Shown: piece by piece, positions 1-8,211 of the stretch
How the letters are laid out: the number at the start of each line of letters is the position of its first letter
Numbering within the stretch: the stretch's first letter is position 1
Assembly: GCF_900106765.1 (NCBI RefSeq)
Contig: NZ_FNNG01000003.1
Span: 1 to 64,000 of the forward strand
DNA length: 64,000 bases
Direction of reading: 5' to 3'
From: Tepidimicrobium xylanilyticum
GTDB taxonomy: Bacteria; Bacillota; Clostridia; Tissierellales; Tepidimicrobiaceae
The notes under the pieces: generated by a model
What the model was told of the DNA's origin: nothing
The model's database searches: none
Seen by the model: only the letters and a program-made list of their open reading frames with translations
Made by a program: the position numbers and the translations under genes

Positions 1-309
1 CGCTACAATGCATACAATGTCCCAGTAAAAACTGTATTAGGAAAAGATGTTAAACATATTCGTGTCGAAAGCTTTAAAGATGATATTTCTAATAATCTAA
101 TTGAATCTTTCCACCATCAATTTAAAGCTTGGTATAAAACAAAGCAAGGTTTCAATTCTTTTGAATCAGCAAATAACCTAATCAGCATGTTTATATTTTT
201 CTATAATTTTGTTAGGCCACATTCATCTCTTAATGGTTTAACTCCAGCCCAAGTTGCTGGATTAAGTCTAACTGCTAAAGAGAAAAGAAGGTATCCTCTT
301 GTAGCATAG
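1..309 (+). mobile_element. DDE-family IS transposase, 3' fragment
   Basis: The open frame enters from the left edge and stops at 309, so only about the last 102 residues are present. The translated end has the catalytic-glutamate segment of DDE transposases (NLIESFHHQFKAWY) followed by YNFVRPHSSLNGLTPAQ, the signature C-terminus of IS6/IS240-like and related DDE enzymes. The DDE aspartates would lie upstream of the window. Structured non-coding DNA (inverted repeats at 315-443) follows directly, consistent with the right end of the element. The exact IS family is not assigned. Confidence 0.8.
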
Positions 310-314
310 ATTTT

Positions 315-443
315 GCTTGAATTTCGCCAAATGTTTTTTAAATATACGTCCTTGAGATTGTCAAGGGCGCGCTTTAGCGCGTTCATTTTACCCTTGACAA
401 TCTCAAGGCGAACTTTTATAATCGTCAAGGCGAAATTTAAAGC
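315..443. repeat. Nested inverted repeats at the IS right end
   Basis: CCTTGAGATTGTCAAGGG (350-367) is perfectly inverted at 391-408, and between them CGCGC-TTTA-GCGCG (368-381) forms a second small hairpin. An outer imperfect pair, GCTTGAATTTCGCC (315-328) against 429-443, flanks the whole. The 18-bp stem could act as a strong bidirectional terminator isolating the transposase from its surroundings or as part of the transposon end. No T-run follows immediately. Confidence 0.7.
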
Positions 444-480
444 AAACTAAAGTAATTTTATAAAACATTGTACTATTCTT

Positions 481-828
481 TCATTTTAAGTTTACAAAGC
501 CTATTTTTTGTTTACATTCCTTATTTCCTATTTTTTTACAGATACAATCACCTGTTTCACTAATAATATTCTTTAACATTAGAACAATCTCATTACATTT
601 AGTTTTGTTTAATGAATAATAGTTCCAAAGGCCATCTTTTCTCACATTGACAAGTCCAGCCTCTGTAAGTACCTTAATATGATGTGATAATGTAGGCTGA
701 GTAAATTCAAAATGTTCCAATATTTCACAGGCACATAGCTCACCACAGGATAATATATCAGCTATCTTTAATCTATTTGGATCTGCCAATGCCTTAAGTA
801 TCTTTGCATTTTCTTCGTAATCTATCAT
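481..828 (-). CDS. ArsR/SmtB-family metalloregulatory repressor
   Basis: A 115-residue winged-helix protein. ELCACEIL at about residues 30-37 matches the ELCVCDL metal-binding box of ArsR-type (alpha-3 site) sensors, followed by the recognition helix QPTLSHHIKVL and wing NVRKDGLWNYYSL. A C-terminal Cys pair (CIC) could add ligands. Such proteins repress their own operon and release DNA on binding As(III), Sb(III) or soft divalent metals. Two copies of a typical ArsR operator lie just upstream of its start (847-887). No arsenic efflux, reductase or P-type ATPase gene adjoins it, so the target is unclear and it may be the survivor of a lost resistance operon. Confidence 0.85.
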   Translation of the reverse strand: MIDYEENAKILKALADPNRLKIADILSCGELCACEILEHFEFTQPTLSHHIKVLTEAGLVNVRKDGLWNYYSLNKTKCNEIVLMLKNIISETGDCICKKIGNKECKQKIGFVNLK

Positions 829-843
829 TTACTTTTCACTCCC

Positions 844-891
844 TATATAGATGAGCATCTATTTATAGTATATAGATGTTTATCTATATAG
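844..891 (-). promoter_or_regulatory. Tandem ArsR-type operator
   Basis: Two 12-2-12-like imperfect palindromes, ATAGATGAGCATCTAT (847-862) and ATAGATGTTTATCTAT (872-887), are 25 bp apart and lie 19-59 bp upstream of the repressor start. They match the ATA-rich dyads bound by ArsR/SmtB proteins, so autoregulation is the natural reading. Confidence 0.7.
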
Positions 892-1089
892 TCAATGTTA
901 ATTTATACAAAATTCGAATACTCTTTTATTCGTCACTATTATTATTTATGTCATCTTCGATAAGTTACCTTTAACTATCTAATTTTCTATTCATCATAAA
1001 TTCATATTATAGTTTATTATTTTTTATAAAGTCTGGATTTATCTGAAATATGTCCATTATGCCCTCTTCTTTTTTAAAGAAGTAAAATC

Positions 1090-1326
1090 ATGGAAAATAA
1101 AACAAAATTATATTTACTTACAGGATTTTTGGAGTCTGGTAAAACTACATTTCTTACAAATGTGCTAAATGATTTAAAAGGAAGTAAAGTAGCAGTAATA
1201 ATGAATGAATTTGACAAGGTTGGTATAGACGGAATCATAATACAAAGGGATGTTATGGATCTTGTTTTAAAGAGTTTGTGGTTACTCATTAACTACAAGC
1301 TCTATTCAACCTTATATATTTTTTAG
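1090..1326 (+). pseudogene. Truncated CobW/P47K-type GTPase
   Basis: The first 57 residues match the N-terminus of COG0523 G3E GTPases (metallochaperones of the CobW/YeiR/ZagA group). They include a Walker A motif GFLESGKTT and the following strand VAVIMNEFDKVGIDG. After about IIIQRDVMDLV the sequence loses all resemblance to the family and stops at 78 residues, against a usual length of about 300. The Mg-binding, NKxD and CxCC elements are missing. A remnant of a metal-linked gene beside an orphan metalloregulator suggests both belonged to one decayed metal-response locus. Confidence 0.65.
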
Positions 1327-1334
1327 GCAAAAAT

Positions 1335-1354
1335 CCCGCTTCATTCAAAGCGGG
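1335..1354. repeat. Short inverted repeat after the GTPase remnant
   Basis: CCCGCTT (1335-1341) and AAGCGGG (1348-1354) form a 7-bp perfect stem with a 6-nt loop. No T-run follows on either strand, so termination is only possible, not shown. Confidence 0.35.
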
Positions 1355-1376
1355 TTATGTATCCAACTTAATTCTC

Positions 1377-1670
1377 TTGTATCTACTTACACTATATCCT
1401 TATAGCTATTCCTATCTCCAGCTCAGAAATAGGCTTTTTATTTCGAAAATCAGGTCCGTTATTAACAAACTGAAAACCGTCGGAAGCCTTGTAAAATCGA
1501 GCTATCTCAAAGATTATACTTTTTGTATCTCTACCACAGTCTCCACATGGCCCGAGCCGCTCGGATTGATGTCTTGGGCTGATTTTCTGCACCTTACGTT
1601 TACGGGAACATGTCAATGGGTTTTTCGGTCTTTTTTGAAAAATCGTCGTTCGCGGGAACATATCAACAAG
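1377..1670 (-). mobile_element. IS21-like element end (remnant)
   Basis: Read on the minus strand this stretch begins TGTTGATATGTTCCCGCG (from 1668). About 50 bp further on the related TTGACATGTTCCCGTAAACG occurs (1597-1616). Multiple terminal repeats starting with TG are characteristic of IS21-family ends. The open frames here on both strands have no recognisable domain and look like passenger or decayed sequence. The rest of 1,327-1,807 shows no gene I can support. Confidence 0.4.
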
Positions 1671-1807
1671 CCTTTCTTTCTAATATACATGTTTAAATGG
1701 TTTACGTAAATACCTCATTGTGATACTATTATTAAAGTTACCTCTATACGCTGATATTTTAAATTCAAAATCATATTCATTATGAATACTTTAGAAAGGC
1801 GGATTGT

Positions 1808-2614
1808 ATGATAGATAGATATTTAATAAAAAACCTATTTGGCATTAATGGCTTAAATATTGCATGGTATGGAGTTATTATTGCATTCGGGGTTTTACTT
1901 GGTGTTTTGATTGCCTGTCGTGAAGCTAAAAGACAGAACCTTAAAAGTGAAATAATCTTTGATTTTCTCTTTTTAGCGCTCCCCATCGCAATCATCTGCG
2001 CACGAATTTATTACGTTGTATTTGAATGGGAACAATATAACGGAAGCTTTACAAAGATGATTGCTATTTGGGAAGGTGGACTTGCTATATATGGAGGAGT
2101 TATCGGTGGAATCATTGCTGCGATTATTTTTTCAAAACGCAACCACTTCCCATTCTTCCGGCTTGTTGATATGGTTGTACCTAGCTTGATTCTAGGGCAG
2201 GCAATTGGTCGATGGGGTAATTTTGTGAACCAGGAGGCCTTCGGCAATCTCGTTACAAACCCGAATCTTCAATTCTTCCCCTATGCTGTATTCATAGAAC
2301 AGTTGGAAGAATGGCATCAAGCTACATTTTTCTATGAAAGCATGTGGAATTTGTGCGTATTTGCCGTACTGGTTTATTTCCGCAAAAGGACAAAGTTTAG
2401 CGGTCAGCTTTTGGCAACTTACTTTATCGGATATGGATTAGGCCGTTTTTGGATTGAAGGATTGCGTGCGGATAGTCTTTATCTGGTCCCGGGACTTAGA
2501 ATATCGCAAACGCTGTCATTGGTTCTGATCATTATCGGAATTATCATATTCGTGTTTCACAAAAATCTCTTCAAAAAAACGCCTGATTATACGGGTAAAT
2601 ATATGATTAAATAA
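1808..2614 (+). CDS. lgt: Prolipoprotein diacylglyceryl transferase
   Basis: A 268-residue polytopic membrane enzyme that moves diacylglyceryl from phosphatidylglycerol to the lipobox cysteine of prelipoproteins, the first step of lipoprotein maturation. Family marks are the N-terminal AWYGVIIAFGVLLG segment, EGGLAIYGGVIGG in the conserved arginine/glycine-rich loop region, the signature RWGNFVNQEAFG near residue 140, FYESMWN, and GLGRFWIEGLR near the C-terminus. About seven membrane segments are visible. A ribosome site (AAAGGCGG) precedes the ATG and a strong terminator follows, so it is probably monocistronic. Confidence 0.95.
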   Translation: MIDRYLIKNLFGINGLNIAWYGVIIAFGVLLGVLIACREAKRQNLKSEIIFDFLFLALPIAIICARIYYVVFEWEQYNGSFTKMIAIWEGGLAIYGGVIGGIIAAIIFSKRNHFPFFRLVDMVVPSLILGQAIGRWGNFVNQEAFGNLVTNPNLQFFPYAVFIEQLEEWHQATFFYESMWNLCVFAVLVYFRKRTKFSGQLLATYFIGYGLGRFWIEGLRADSLYLVPGLRISQTLSLVLIIIGIIIFVFHKNLFKKTPDYTGKYMIK

Positions 2615-2620
2615 AAAGAT

Positions 2621-2658
2621 ACCGCTGTCAGTTTTTGTACTGAAGCGGTGTTTTTTTT
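2621..2658. terminator. Bidirectional terminator between lgt and the LysR gene
   Basis: ACCGCT (2621-2626) pairs with AGCGGT (2644-2649), with additional GTCAGT/ACTGA pairing inside, followed by eight or more T residues on the plus strand. On the minus strand the hairpin is followed by a T-rich run, so it can serve both convergent genes. Confidence 0.8.
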
Positions 2659-3523
2659 ATTTACACAGTGCAATAAAGTCTTTTGCACTCTCCGTTAAAA
2701 ACTTATTTTGATGGTAAATGACAGAAAAACTTCTTTGAAAACGTATCCCATCTATATGAAACTGACTGATTTCTTTACGGTTAAGAGAGTCCTTTACCAA
2801 TAAATAAGGCAACACAGAAATACCTAAATTTGCCTGCACTGCTCTTATTATTGCCTGAGTACTTGTACTCTCCCAAGCAGGTAGAATTTTTATTCCGAGC
2901 GAGGTCATAGTACTGTCAAAAATTTCACGTCCAGCGCTTCCTGATTCTCTTAAAATGAAACTTTCATTTTGAAGCTTTGAAATCTCAACATTTTTTTGAT
3001 TAGCAAAGGGATGCGCGTTCCCGCAGACCATTACCAATTCATCATCCCGAAACTTATGCTCCGCAATATAAGGGCTATATACAATACCCTCTATCAGCCC
3101 AATATCAATCTGATTGGATAAAATATATTGTTGGATTTTTTCTGAGTTATCTATGATTACCTTAACATCCATTTGAGGATGAATTTTCTTAAACCGGGTT
3201 ATGTAGCCTGGTAATAAATAGTTTCCGATGGTAATACTTGCTCCAATACGGATGATTCCCGTTGCATCAAAGTTTTTGATTTCCCTTTCCATCTCCTCAA
3301 AAAGTCCTACAATATGTGTTGCATATTGAAGAAACTTCTTTCCAGCTTCTGTGATATAGAGTCTCTTTGCAATGCGATCAAATAGTTTTATCCCATAATA
3401 ATCTTCAAGCTCTGATATTGCAAGACTTATAGAAGGCTGCGCAATATGCAGCTTTTCTCCGGCTGCAGTTGTACTACCGGTTTCGCATACAGTAACAAAT
3501 ATTTTGAGATGCCTTAATGTCAT
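2657..3523 (-). CDS. LysR-type transcriptional regulator
   Basis: A 288-residue LTTR. The N-terminal HTH (MTLRHLKIFVTVCETGS, then LHIAQPSISLAISELE) is canonical, and residues 90-288 form the periplasmic-binding-protein-like effector domain. The gene is divergent from the two chromate-transporter-type genes across about 100 bp, the usual arrangement of an LTTR with its target. The inducer is unknown. An SD (GGAGG) lies next to the ATG. Confidence 0.9.
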   Translation of the reverse strand: MTLRHLKIFVTVCETGSTTAAGEKLHIAQPSISLAISELEDYYGIKLFDRIAKRLYITEAGKKFLQYATHIVGLFEEMEREIKNFDATGIIRIGASITIGNYLLPGYITRFKKIHPQMDVKVIIDNSEKIQQYILSNQIDIGLIEGIVYSPYIAEHKFRDDELVMVCGNAHPFANQKNVEISKLQNESFILRESGSAGREIFDSTMTSLGIKILPAWESTSTQAIIRAVQANLGISVLPYLLVKDSLNRKEISQFHIDGIRFQRSFSVIYHQNKFLTESAKDFIALCK

Positions 3524-3627
3524 TGACGCCTCCTAATTATAACAAAAACATTATGAACTTTATATAATAATACTATTTTATTTATAATCTATCAAGTTCT
3601 ATAATAAACTAAAAGGAGGTCAATGAC
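3524..3627. promoter_or_regulatory. Divergent LysR/chrA control region
   Basis: AT-rich intergenic DNA with a separated inverted repeat, GAACTT (3555-3560) against AAGTTC (3594-3599), the kind of spaced dyad bound by an LTTR tetramer. The strong SD AAAGGAGG (3612-3619) serves the TTG start at 3628. An ATG at 3623 is in another frame and stops at once. Confidence 0.5.
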
Positions 3628-4209
3628 TTGAAAAACCAAAAACACGTTTACAGAAGATTGTTTGCGTCTACCTTCTACTTAAGCGCTTTTACCTTTGGTG
3701 GAGGATACGTCATTATACCATTAATGAAAAAGAAATTTGTAGATGATTTGCAATGGATTGAGGAGGAAGAAATGCTGAACTTAACAGCAATTGCACAATC
3801 CTCACCCGGAGCAGTTGCAGTCAATGCAGCGATACTGCTGGGGTATCGTGTTGCTGGAATATCAGGTGCCCTGGTAACGATTCTGGGTACAATATTACCA
3901 CCTTTTATAACTCTTTCTATTATCTCTATTTTTTACACTGCATTTCGCGATAACACTGTAGTAAATGCGGTTCTAAAAGGAATGCAAGCCGGTGTTGCCG
4001 CTGTTATTGCAGATGTGGTTATGAGTCTCGGCAGTAATGTCTTTAAACAAAAGGACATAGTATCTGTGATTGTTATGGTTGGTGCGTTTATTTCCACATT
4101 TTTCTTTGGAATTAATGTTATGTATATTATTTTAGTGTGTGGGTGTATCGGAGCGGTAAAGATTCTGATTCAAATGAAAAAAGTACAAAAGGACGGTGAT
4201 CCACAATGA
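3628..4209 (+). CDS. Chromate transporter family protein, subunit 1
   Basis: A 193-residue half-size CHR-family membrane protein. The motif FGGGYVIIPLMKK and AQSSPGAVAVNAAILLGYRVAG (about residues 55-77) are the conserved CHR signatures. Short-chain CHR proteins work as heteropairs, and a second half follows with an ATGA overlap. Proposed substrates are chromate or related oxyanions, but in many Firmicutes the physiological substrate is unproven. The start is TTG, chosen because AAAGGAGG lies 8 nt upstream. Confidence 0.88.
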   Translation: MKNQKHVYRRLFASTFYLSAFTFGGGYVIIPLMKKKFVDDLQWIEEEEMLNLTAIAQSSPGAVAVNAAILLGYRVAGISGALVTILGTILPPFITLSIISIFYTAFRDNTVVNAVLKGMQAGVAAVIADVVMSLGSNVFKQKDIVSVIVMVGAFISTFFFGINVMYIILVCGCIGAVKILIQMKKVQKDGDPQ

Positions 4210-4769
4210 TACTATTAAAACTTTTTTGGAGTTTCTTTCAAATCGGCATGTTTAGCATTGGTGGTGGCATGGCTGCAATGCCGCTGATTCAAAATCAAGT
4301 AGTTAATTTGCACCATTGGTTGACATTAACGGAATTTACCGACCTCATTACTATTGCGGAAATGACACCCGGACCCATTGCCATCAATTCAGCCACATTT
4401 GTGGGAATTAGGATTGCCGGCATTCCAGGAGCGATTGTTGCGACTATTGGATGTATCTTCCCATCCTGTGTCATTGTTTCACTCCTGGCATGGATTTACT
4501 TTAAATTCAAAGAGTTGACCGTTGTACAAGGAATATTGTCTGGTCTAAGACCTACCATAGTAGCGCTGATTGCATCAGCAGGGTTGTCGATTTTTATACT
4601 GGCTGTATGGGGAGAAGATGGCTTTTCAACAAATCCTCTAACAATCAATTTGGTTTCTGTTTTATTATTTACTGTGGCTATTTTCATTTTACGGAAGTGG
4701 AAACCGAATCCTATTTATGTAATGCTCGGATCAGGCATTATCGGTGGAGCAATTTACTTGTTGATATAG
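4206..4769 (+). CDS. Chromate transporter family protein, subunit 2
   Basis: A 187-residue CHR-family half-protein, the partner of the preceding gene, translationally coupled through ATGA. It carries the same signatures (FSIGGGMAAMPLIQ, AEMTPGPIAINSATFVGIRIAG) and about five to six hydrophobic segments. The two halves have diverged, as expected for an antiparallel heterodimer. Confidence 0.88.
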   Translation: MILLKLFWSFFQIGMFSIGGGMAAMPLIQNQVVNLHHWLTLTEFTDLITIAEMTPGPIAINSATFVGIRIAGIPGAIVATIGCIFPSCVIVSLLAWIYFKFKELTVVQGILSGLRPTIVALIASAGLSIFILAVWGEDGFSTNPLTINLVSVLLFTVAIFILRKWKPNPIYVMLGSGIIGGAIYLLI

Positions 4770-4832
4770 GTAGAAAATGAAACTACGATTATATAAAGAA
4801 TAGTTTATTGATGTTGGAAACTCTCCTAAAAT

Positions 4833-4869
4833 GAATTGCTCCGACATAGGAATAATGCCGGAACAATTC
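4833..4869. terminator. Hairpin between convergent genes
   Basis: GAATTGCTCCG (4833-4843) and CGGAACAATTC (4859-4869) pair with one mismatch around a 15-nt loop. It lies between the convergent ends of the transporter operon and the leftward metal operon. It lacks a clear T-run. Confidence 0.4.
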
Positions 4870-4901
4870 AAGTATAGGAAATTATAATTCAAAGTCCTGT
4901 T

Positions 4902-5726
4902 TCATTCTCCACATTCATCGTGGTGCTCATGTTCATGGCAAACAGAACCAGTAGATTTAAGAGAACCCTGCAGGTATGCTTCTACTACTGCTTTGGCATC
5001 ACCTCTTGCCCCAACAATAACCTCAATGTTTCTTTCATTAAAAATGTCAACTGCACCTCCTCCCATACCACCACTGATGATGACATTTACTCCACGATCG
5101 GCAAGAAAATTAGGCAAGAATCCAGGTTTATGCCCGGGGTTAGCGATGGTTTCACTTTTAACAATTTTGTTGTTTTCGGTGTAAAAAATTATAAACCCTT
5201 CGCAATGTCCAAAGTGCTCAGTCACCATTCCGTTTTCACTTGCTACAGCAATTTTAATCATAGCTGGTCTCCTCCATTCTTTATTTAGAATATATTCATC
5301 AAGTATCCTTGCAGCTTGCTCAACAAGTTCTGCGCAAGGCCGCTTTTTATAATAATTATCATTTCTGGTCTCGGGTATAGGTTTATCATGCTTAATTGAA
5401 ATACCTAACAGTTCCCTGCATATGATTGATCCGTTTTCATTTTCAAATTGTTTTGCCAAATCTTGAACTAGCTCATAATGTTCTGCTTTCGCATTTTTGC
5501 TGGATGGATCTGTGTAACCATATTTCATGCCGACCACCATAAACATTCCTGTCACAGCACCACATACTTCCCGCAACCTACCCATACCTCCTCCGAAAGA
5601 AGATGCAATTTTTAATGCTGTTTCCATGTCCAGCCCCGTTTCATCACAAAAAGCAGCAAAAACAGATTGAGAGCAATTGTAGCCTTTTCTAAACAATTCT
5701 CTTGCCAAATCTGAATGTGCACTCAT
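4902..5726 (-). CDS. C_GCAxxG_C_C family / NifX-like domain fusion
   Basis: A 274-residue protein with two domains. Residues 1-150 are a C_GCAxxG_C_C (redox-active) domain: GYNCSQSVFAAF, then CGAVTGMFMVVG, then the late cysteines in ICRELLG and RPCAEL. Residues 155-274 are a dinitrogenase iron-molybdenum cofactor (NifX/NafY/ORP-like) domain, starting MIKIAVASENG and containing the conserved HFGHCEGF and GGMGGGAVDIF, with a His-rich metal-binding tail (CHEHEHHDECGE). A complete SD and an in-frame ATG lie at the junction (5261), so the second domain may also be made alone. The start overlaps the end of the Mrp gene by 4 bp. Confidence 0.85.
   Translation of the reverse strand: MSAHSDLARELFRKGYNCSQSVFAAFCDETGLDMETALKIASSFGGGMGRLREVCGAVTGMFMVVGMKYGYTDPSSKNAKAEHYELVQDLAKQFENENGSIICRELLGISIKHDKPIPETRNDNYYKKRPCAELVEQAARILDEYILNKEWRRPAMIKIAVASENGMVTEHFGHCEGFIIFYTENNKIVKSETIANPGHKPGFLPNFLADRGVNVIISGGMGGGAVDIFNERNIEVIVGARGDAKAVVEAYLQGSLKSTGSVCHEHEHHDECGE
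5259..5275 (-). promoter_or_regulatory. Internal SD and ATG at the domain junction
   Basis: On the minus strand GGAGG (5271-5275) stands 9 nt before an in-frame ATG (5259-5261) that is the exact first codon of the NifX-like domain. Translation from here gives a 119-residue protein of normal NifX-family length. Confidence 0.55.
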
Positions 5727-6571
5727 TTATTATCTTCCTCAATGTTTTTCTCCAATACTTTTGCTACAGGTTCAAGCCAATCGCCATCAAAAAGTTCTAT
5801 CATACCCTTATCACAGGCGGCAGAAATTTTGGGGTTGACCGGAAGCTTAGCAAGCACTTTTAAATTATGCTTTTCGGCAATTTCGTCAATATGGCTGTCG
5901 CCGAAAATTTTGTGTTCCTTACCGCAATCCGGACATTTAAAATAGGACATATTTTCTACTAAACCAACGATAGGAATATTCATCATTTCAGCCATCCTGA
6001 CTGCTTTTGATACAATCATGGATACAAGCTCCTGAGGCGAAGTTACAACAATGATCCCATCAACAGCAATGGATTGAAATACAGTAAGGGGAACATCGCC
6101 GGTGCCCGGTGGCATATCGATGAACATAAAATCCACATCGCTCCAGATAACATCTGACCAGAACTGCTTTACCATATTTCCGATCAGGGGTCCTCTCCAC
6201 ACAACTGGATCGGTATCATTCTCTAAAAGCAAATTAACAGACATGATATCAATACCTGTCTTACTTTTAACGGGGAATAAGCCAAATTCACTTCCTGTGG
6301 CTTTTTCCTTGATACCAAATGCCTTAGGAATAGAAGGCCCGGTTACATCAGCGTCCAGAACAGCGGTATGATAACCCATTCTATTCATGGTAACAGCTAG
6401 CATGGAAGTTACCAGTGACTTTCCAACCCCTCCTTTACCACTGACAACACCAATAACCTTTTTAATGCTGCTCATTTCATGTGGTTTCACGGAGAAATCA
6501 TTTTTCTTCTCTTTTCTTTCTGCGCAGTCCTCCGAGCAACTGCTGCAGCTTTGGTTGCAATTTTCGCTCAT
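5723..6571 (-). CDS. Mrp/NBP35-family Fe-S carrier ATPase
   Basis: A 282-residue P-loop ATPase of the Mrp/ApbC/NBP35 group, which binds and transfers 4Fe-4S or related metal clusters. Visible are the deviant Walker A GVVSGKGGVGKSLV, the switch region DADVTGPSIPKAFG, DMPPGTGD, and the cluster-binding CPDCG. An extra Cys-rich N-terminus (NCNQSCSSCSEDC) suggests an additional metal site, as in NBP35. The start at 6571 is chosen over the longer frame because AGGAAGGAG precedes it. It overlaps the next gene by ATGA. Confidence 0.92.
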   Translation of the reverse strand: MSENCNQSCSSCSEDCAERKEKKNDFSVKPHEMSSIKKVIGVVSGKGGVGKSLVTSMLAVTMNRMGYHTAVLDADVTGPSIPKAFGIKEKATGSEFGLFPVKSKTGIDIMSVNLLLENDTDPVVWRGPLIGNMVKQFWSDVIWSDVDFMFIDMPPGTGDVPLTVFQSIAVDGIIVVTSPQELVSMIVSKAVRMAEMMNIPIVGLVENMSYFKCPDCGKEHKIFGDSHIDEIAEKHNLKVLAKLPVNPKISAACDKGMIELFDGDWLEPVAKVLEKNIEEDNK

Positions 6572-6626
6572 AATATTAGCTCCTTCCTGTATATTTTTCA
6601 TGCATGGTTGTTATGCTGTAATAACT

Positions 6627-7358
6627 TTAGTGTTCGGTAAACATAATAAGCAGTGCGAAAACAATTCCCAATATAAATGCTAGGGTAGAGTGCTTTTTCT
6701 CATAATCCCTTGCTTCAGGCAATAAATGCGATGCCGAAACGTATATTAAAACACCAGCAACAAATCCAAGCATATGTCCTAAAACATTGTTACTAAGATG
6801 TTGAACAATTGGATATGCTATAAAGGCACCGATAGGAGTTGTTAATGCTGCTGCAAGAAAAGCATAAATCCCAGCTTTCCTTGTGCTATATCCACCTTTA
6901 AGTAACATTGAAAAAGTTATAACGCCTTCGGCGAACTCATGAACAACCAACCCAACTCCAGTAAGAATTCCAACTACTGTGCTGATACTAAAAGTAACTG
7001 TGTATACAACGCCATCTATAAGTGAATGAATTAAGATACCTTCAATTGCAGTTATGCCAAAGGCCAGTTCTTTTTGCTTTGTTTTGTATTTGATGATCTC
7101 ATTGCTGAAATACATAAATAAAAATCCTGCGAGCGCAGTAAATCCTGCGTAGGAGGTTTTTTGTATAGCTTGAGGTAAAGTCATTATCAGCGGGGAAGAG
7201 ATAAGTATTCCCGCAGCAAAACACATACAATAGTCTTTAATTTTTTCTGCCCATTCGCGATTTTTATAAAGAGTCCAGATTCCCAAACTGTTTACTATCA
7301 TTGCTCCCATTGCAAAAGCAGAAATAAAAATAAATGTATTAATATCTTTCACAGGCAT
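6627..7358 (-). CDS. ZIP-family divalent metal transporter
   Basis: A 243-residue inner-membrane carrier with about eight hydrophobic segments. The TM4 and TM5 metal-site motifs are recognisable: HSLIDGVVY and VVHEFAEGV. SHLLPEA occurs near the C-terminus. ZIP proteins import Zn, Fe, Mn or Co. Its place inside a metal-sulfur cofactor operon suggests it feeds metal to that pathway, though the substrate cannot be told from sequence. Confidence 0.87.
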   Translation of the reverse strand: MPVKDINTFIFISAFAMGAMIVNSLGIWTLYKNREWAEKIKDYCMCFAAGILISSPLIMTLPQAIQKTSYAGFTALAGFLFMYFSNEIIKYKTKQKELAFGITAIEGILIHSLIDGVVYTVTFSISTVVGILTGVGLVVHEFAEGVITFSMLLKGGYSTRKAGIYAFLAAALTTPIGAFIAYPIVQHLSNNVLGHMLGFVAGVLIYVSASHLLPEARDYEKKHSTLAFILGIVFALLIMFTEH

Positions 7359-7389
7359 TCATCTCCCTTGATTTGCACTATCAAATAAT

Positions 7390-8211
7390 TCATATGTGTA
7401 TTTCACTGCCTGCTGACAGATAATCGATGCTATCACCCATAATAGTTTTCAGCCTTTTATAAGGCTCCAGACCAGTGCAATGACATGTGTAAAACTTTGC
7501 TTTTGTATCCACCAGGTATTTACCAATTCTATCTATCATTTCATGGGCCTCGTTTCCGCCAGAACGGCTGGAAAGATGAAATCCACCTATCACATAGTTA
7601 GGCATACGTCTTTTTAAGTCATGGAAGTATTCAAGAATATTTACAATACCATTATGGGCGCAGCCTGTTACCAAAAGCGTCTTTCCTGCCCCCTCTATAA
7701 TGAGGTTTTGTTCATGCGCAAAAGTATCCTGTACTATTTTGCCGTCTTGTTTCATAAGCAAACTGTCATTTGACTTTGGTAGAGGTTCCTTCCTGGTAAT
7801 ATTTGAGAACACTTGAACCCCCTTGCTGACAAAGAAACGGTCTGATGTAAATACAATTCGCCTGTTTTGCTTCAATTCTTCATCCAAACCAATATACTCC
7901 GGTTCATCATTCGAACGCAAAGCATAGTATTTTTCAAATGCCAGTCGGTGTAGGAATATCTCGGCTTTTGTGTTTTCACGCAAAAAAGCTCTTAGCCCGC
8001 CACCATGATCATAATGTCCATGCGAAATAATCAGATAATCAACCTCACAGATATCTACATTCAGTTTCTTTGCATTTTCAAGAAATAATTCACTAGCACC
8101 AACATCAAAAAGAATTTTGCGACTATTTGCTTCTATATAAAGGCTAAGTCCGTGTTCGCTGCCGAAGTTTTTGGATAGCGCTGTATTCTCAACTAATGTT
8201 TTGATAATCAT
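7390..8211 (-). CDS. MBL-fold metallo-hydrolase
   Basis: A 273-residue metallo-beta-lactamase-fold protein. The HxHxDH motif is SHGHYDHGGG at about residue 64, with further ligands at GCAHNGIVN and the C-terminal GGFHLS. It belongs to the branch annotated as 7,8-dihydropterin-6-methyl-4-(beta-D-ribofuranosyl)aminobenzene 5'-phosphate synthase-like, commonly found beside ferredoxin-MinD ATPases in anaerobes. The true substrate is unknown. Its start overlaps the upstream ATPase stop (ATGA), showing tight coupling. Confidence 0.85.
   Translation of the reverse strand: MIIKTLVENTALSKNFGSEHGLSLYIEANSRKILFDVGASELFLENAKKLNVDICEVDYLIISHGHYDHGGGLRAFLRENTKAEIFLHRLAFEKYYALRSNDEPEYIGLDEELKQNRRIVFTSDRFFVSKGVQVFSNITRKEPLPKSNDSLLMKQDGKIVQDTFAHEQNLIIEGAGKTLLVTGCAHNGIVNILEYFHDLKRRMPNYVIGGFHLSSRSGGNEAHEMIDRIGKYLVDTKAKFYTCHCTGLEPYKRLKTIMGDSIDYLSAGSEIHI

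Noticed and set aside
1377-1709. Plus-strand 110-residue frame and antisense 89-residue frame
   Set aside because: Neither shows a domain, both lie in the IS21-like remnant, and codon use looks random. They are treated as passenger DNA.
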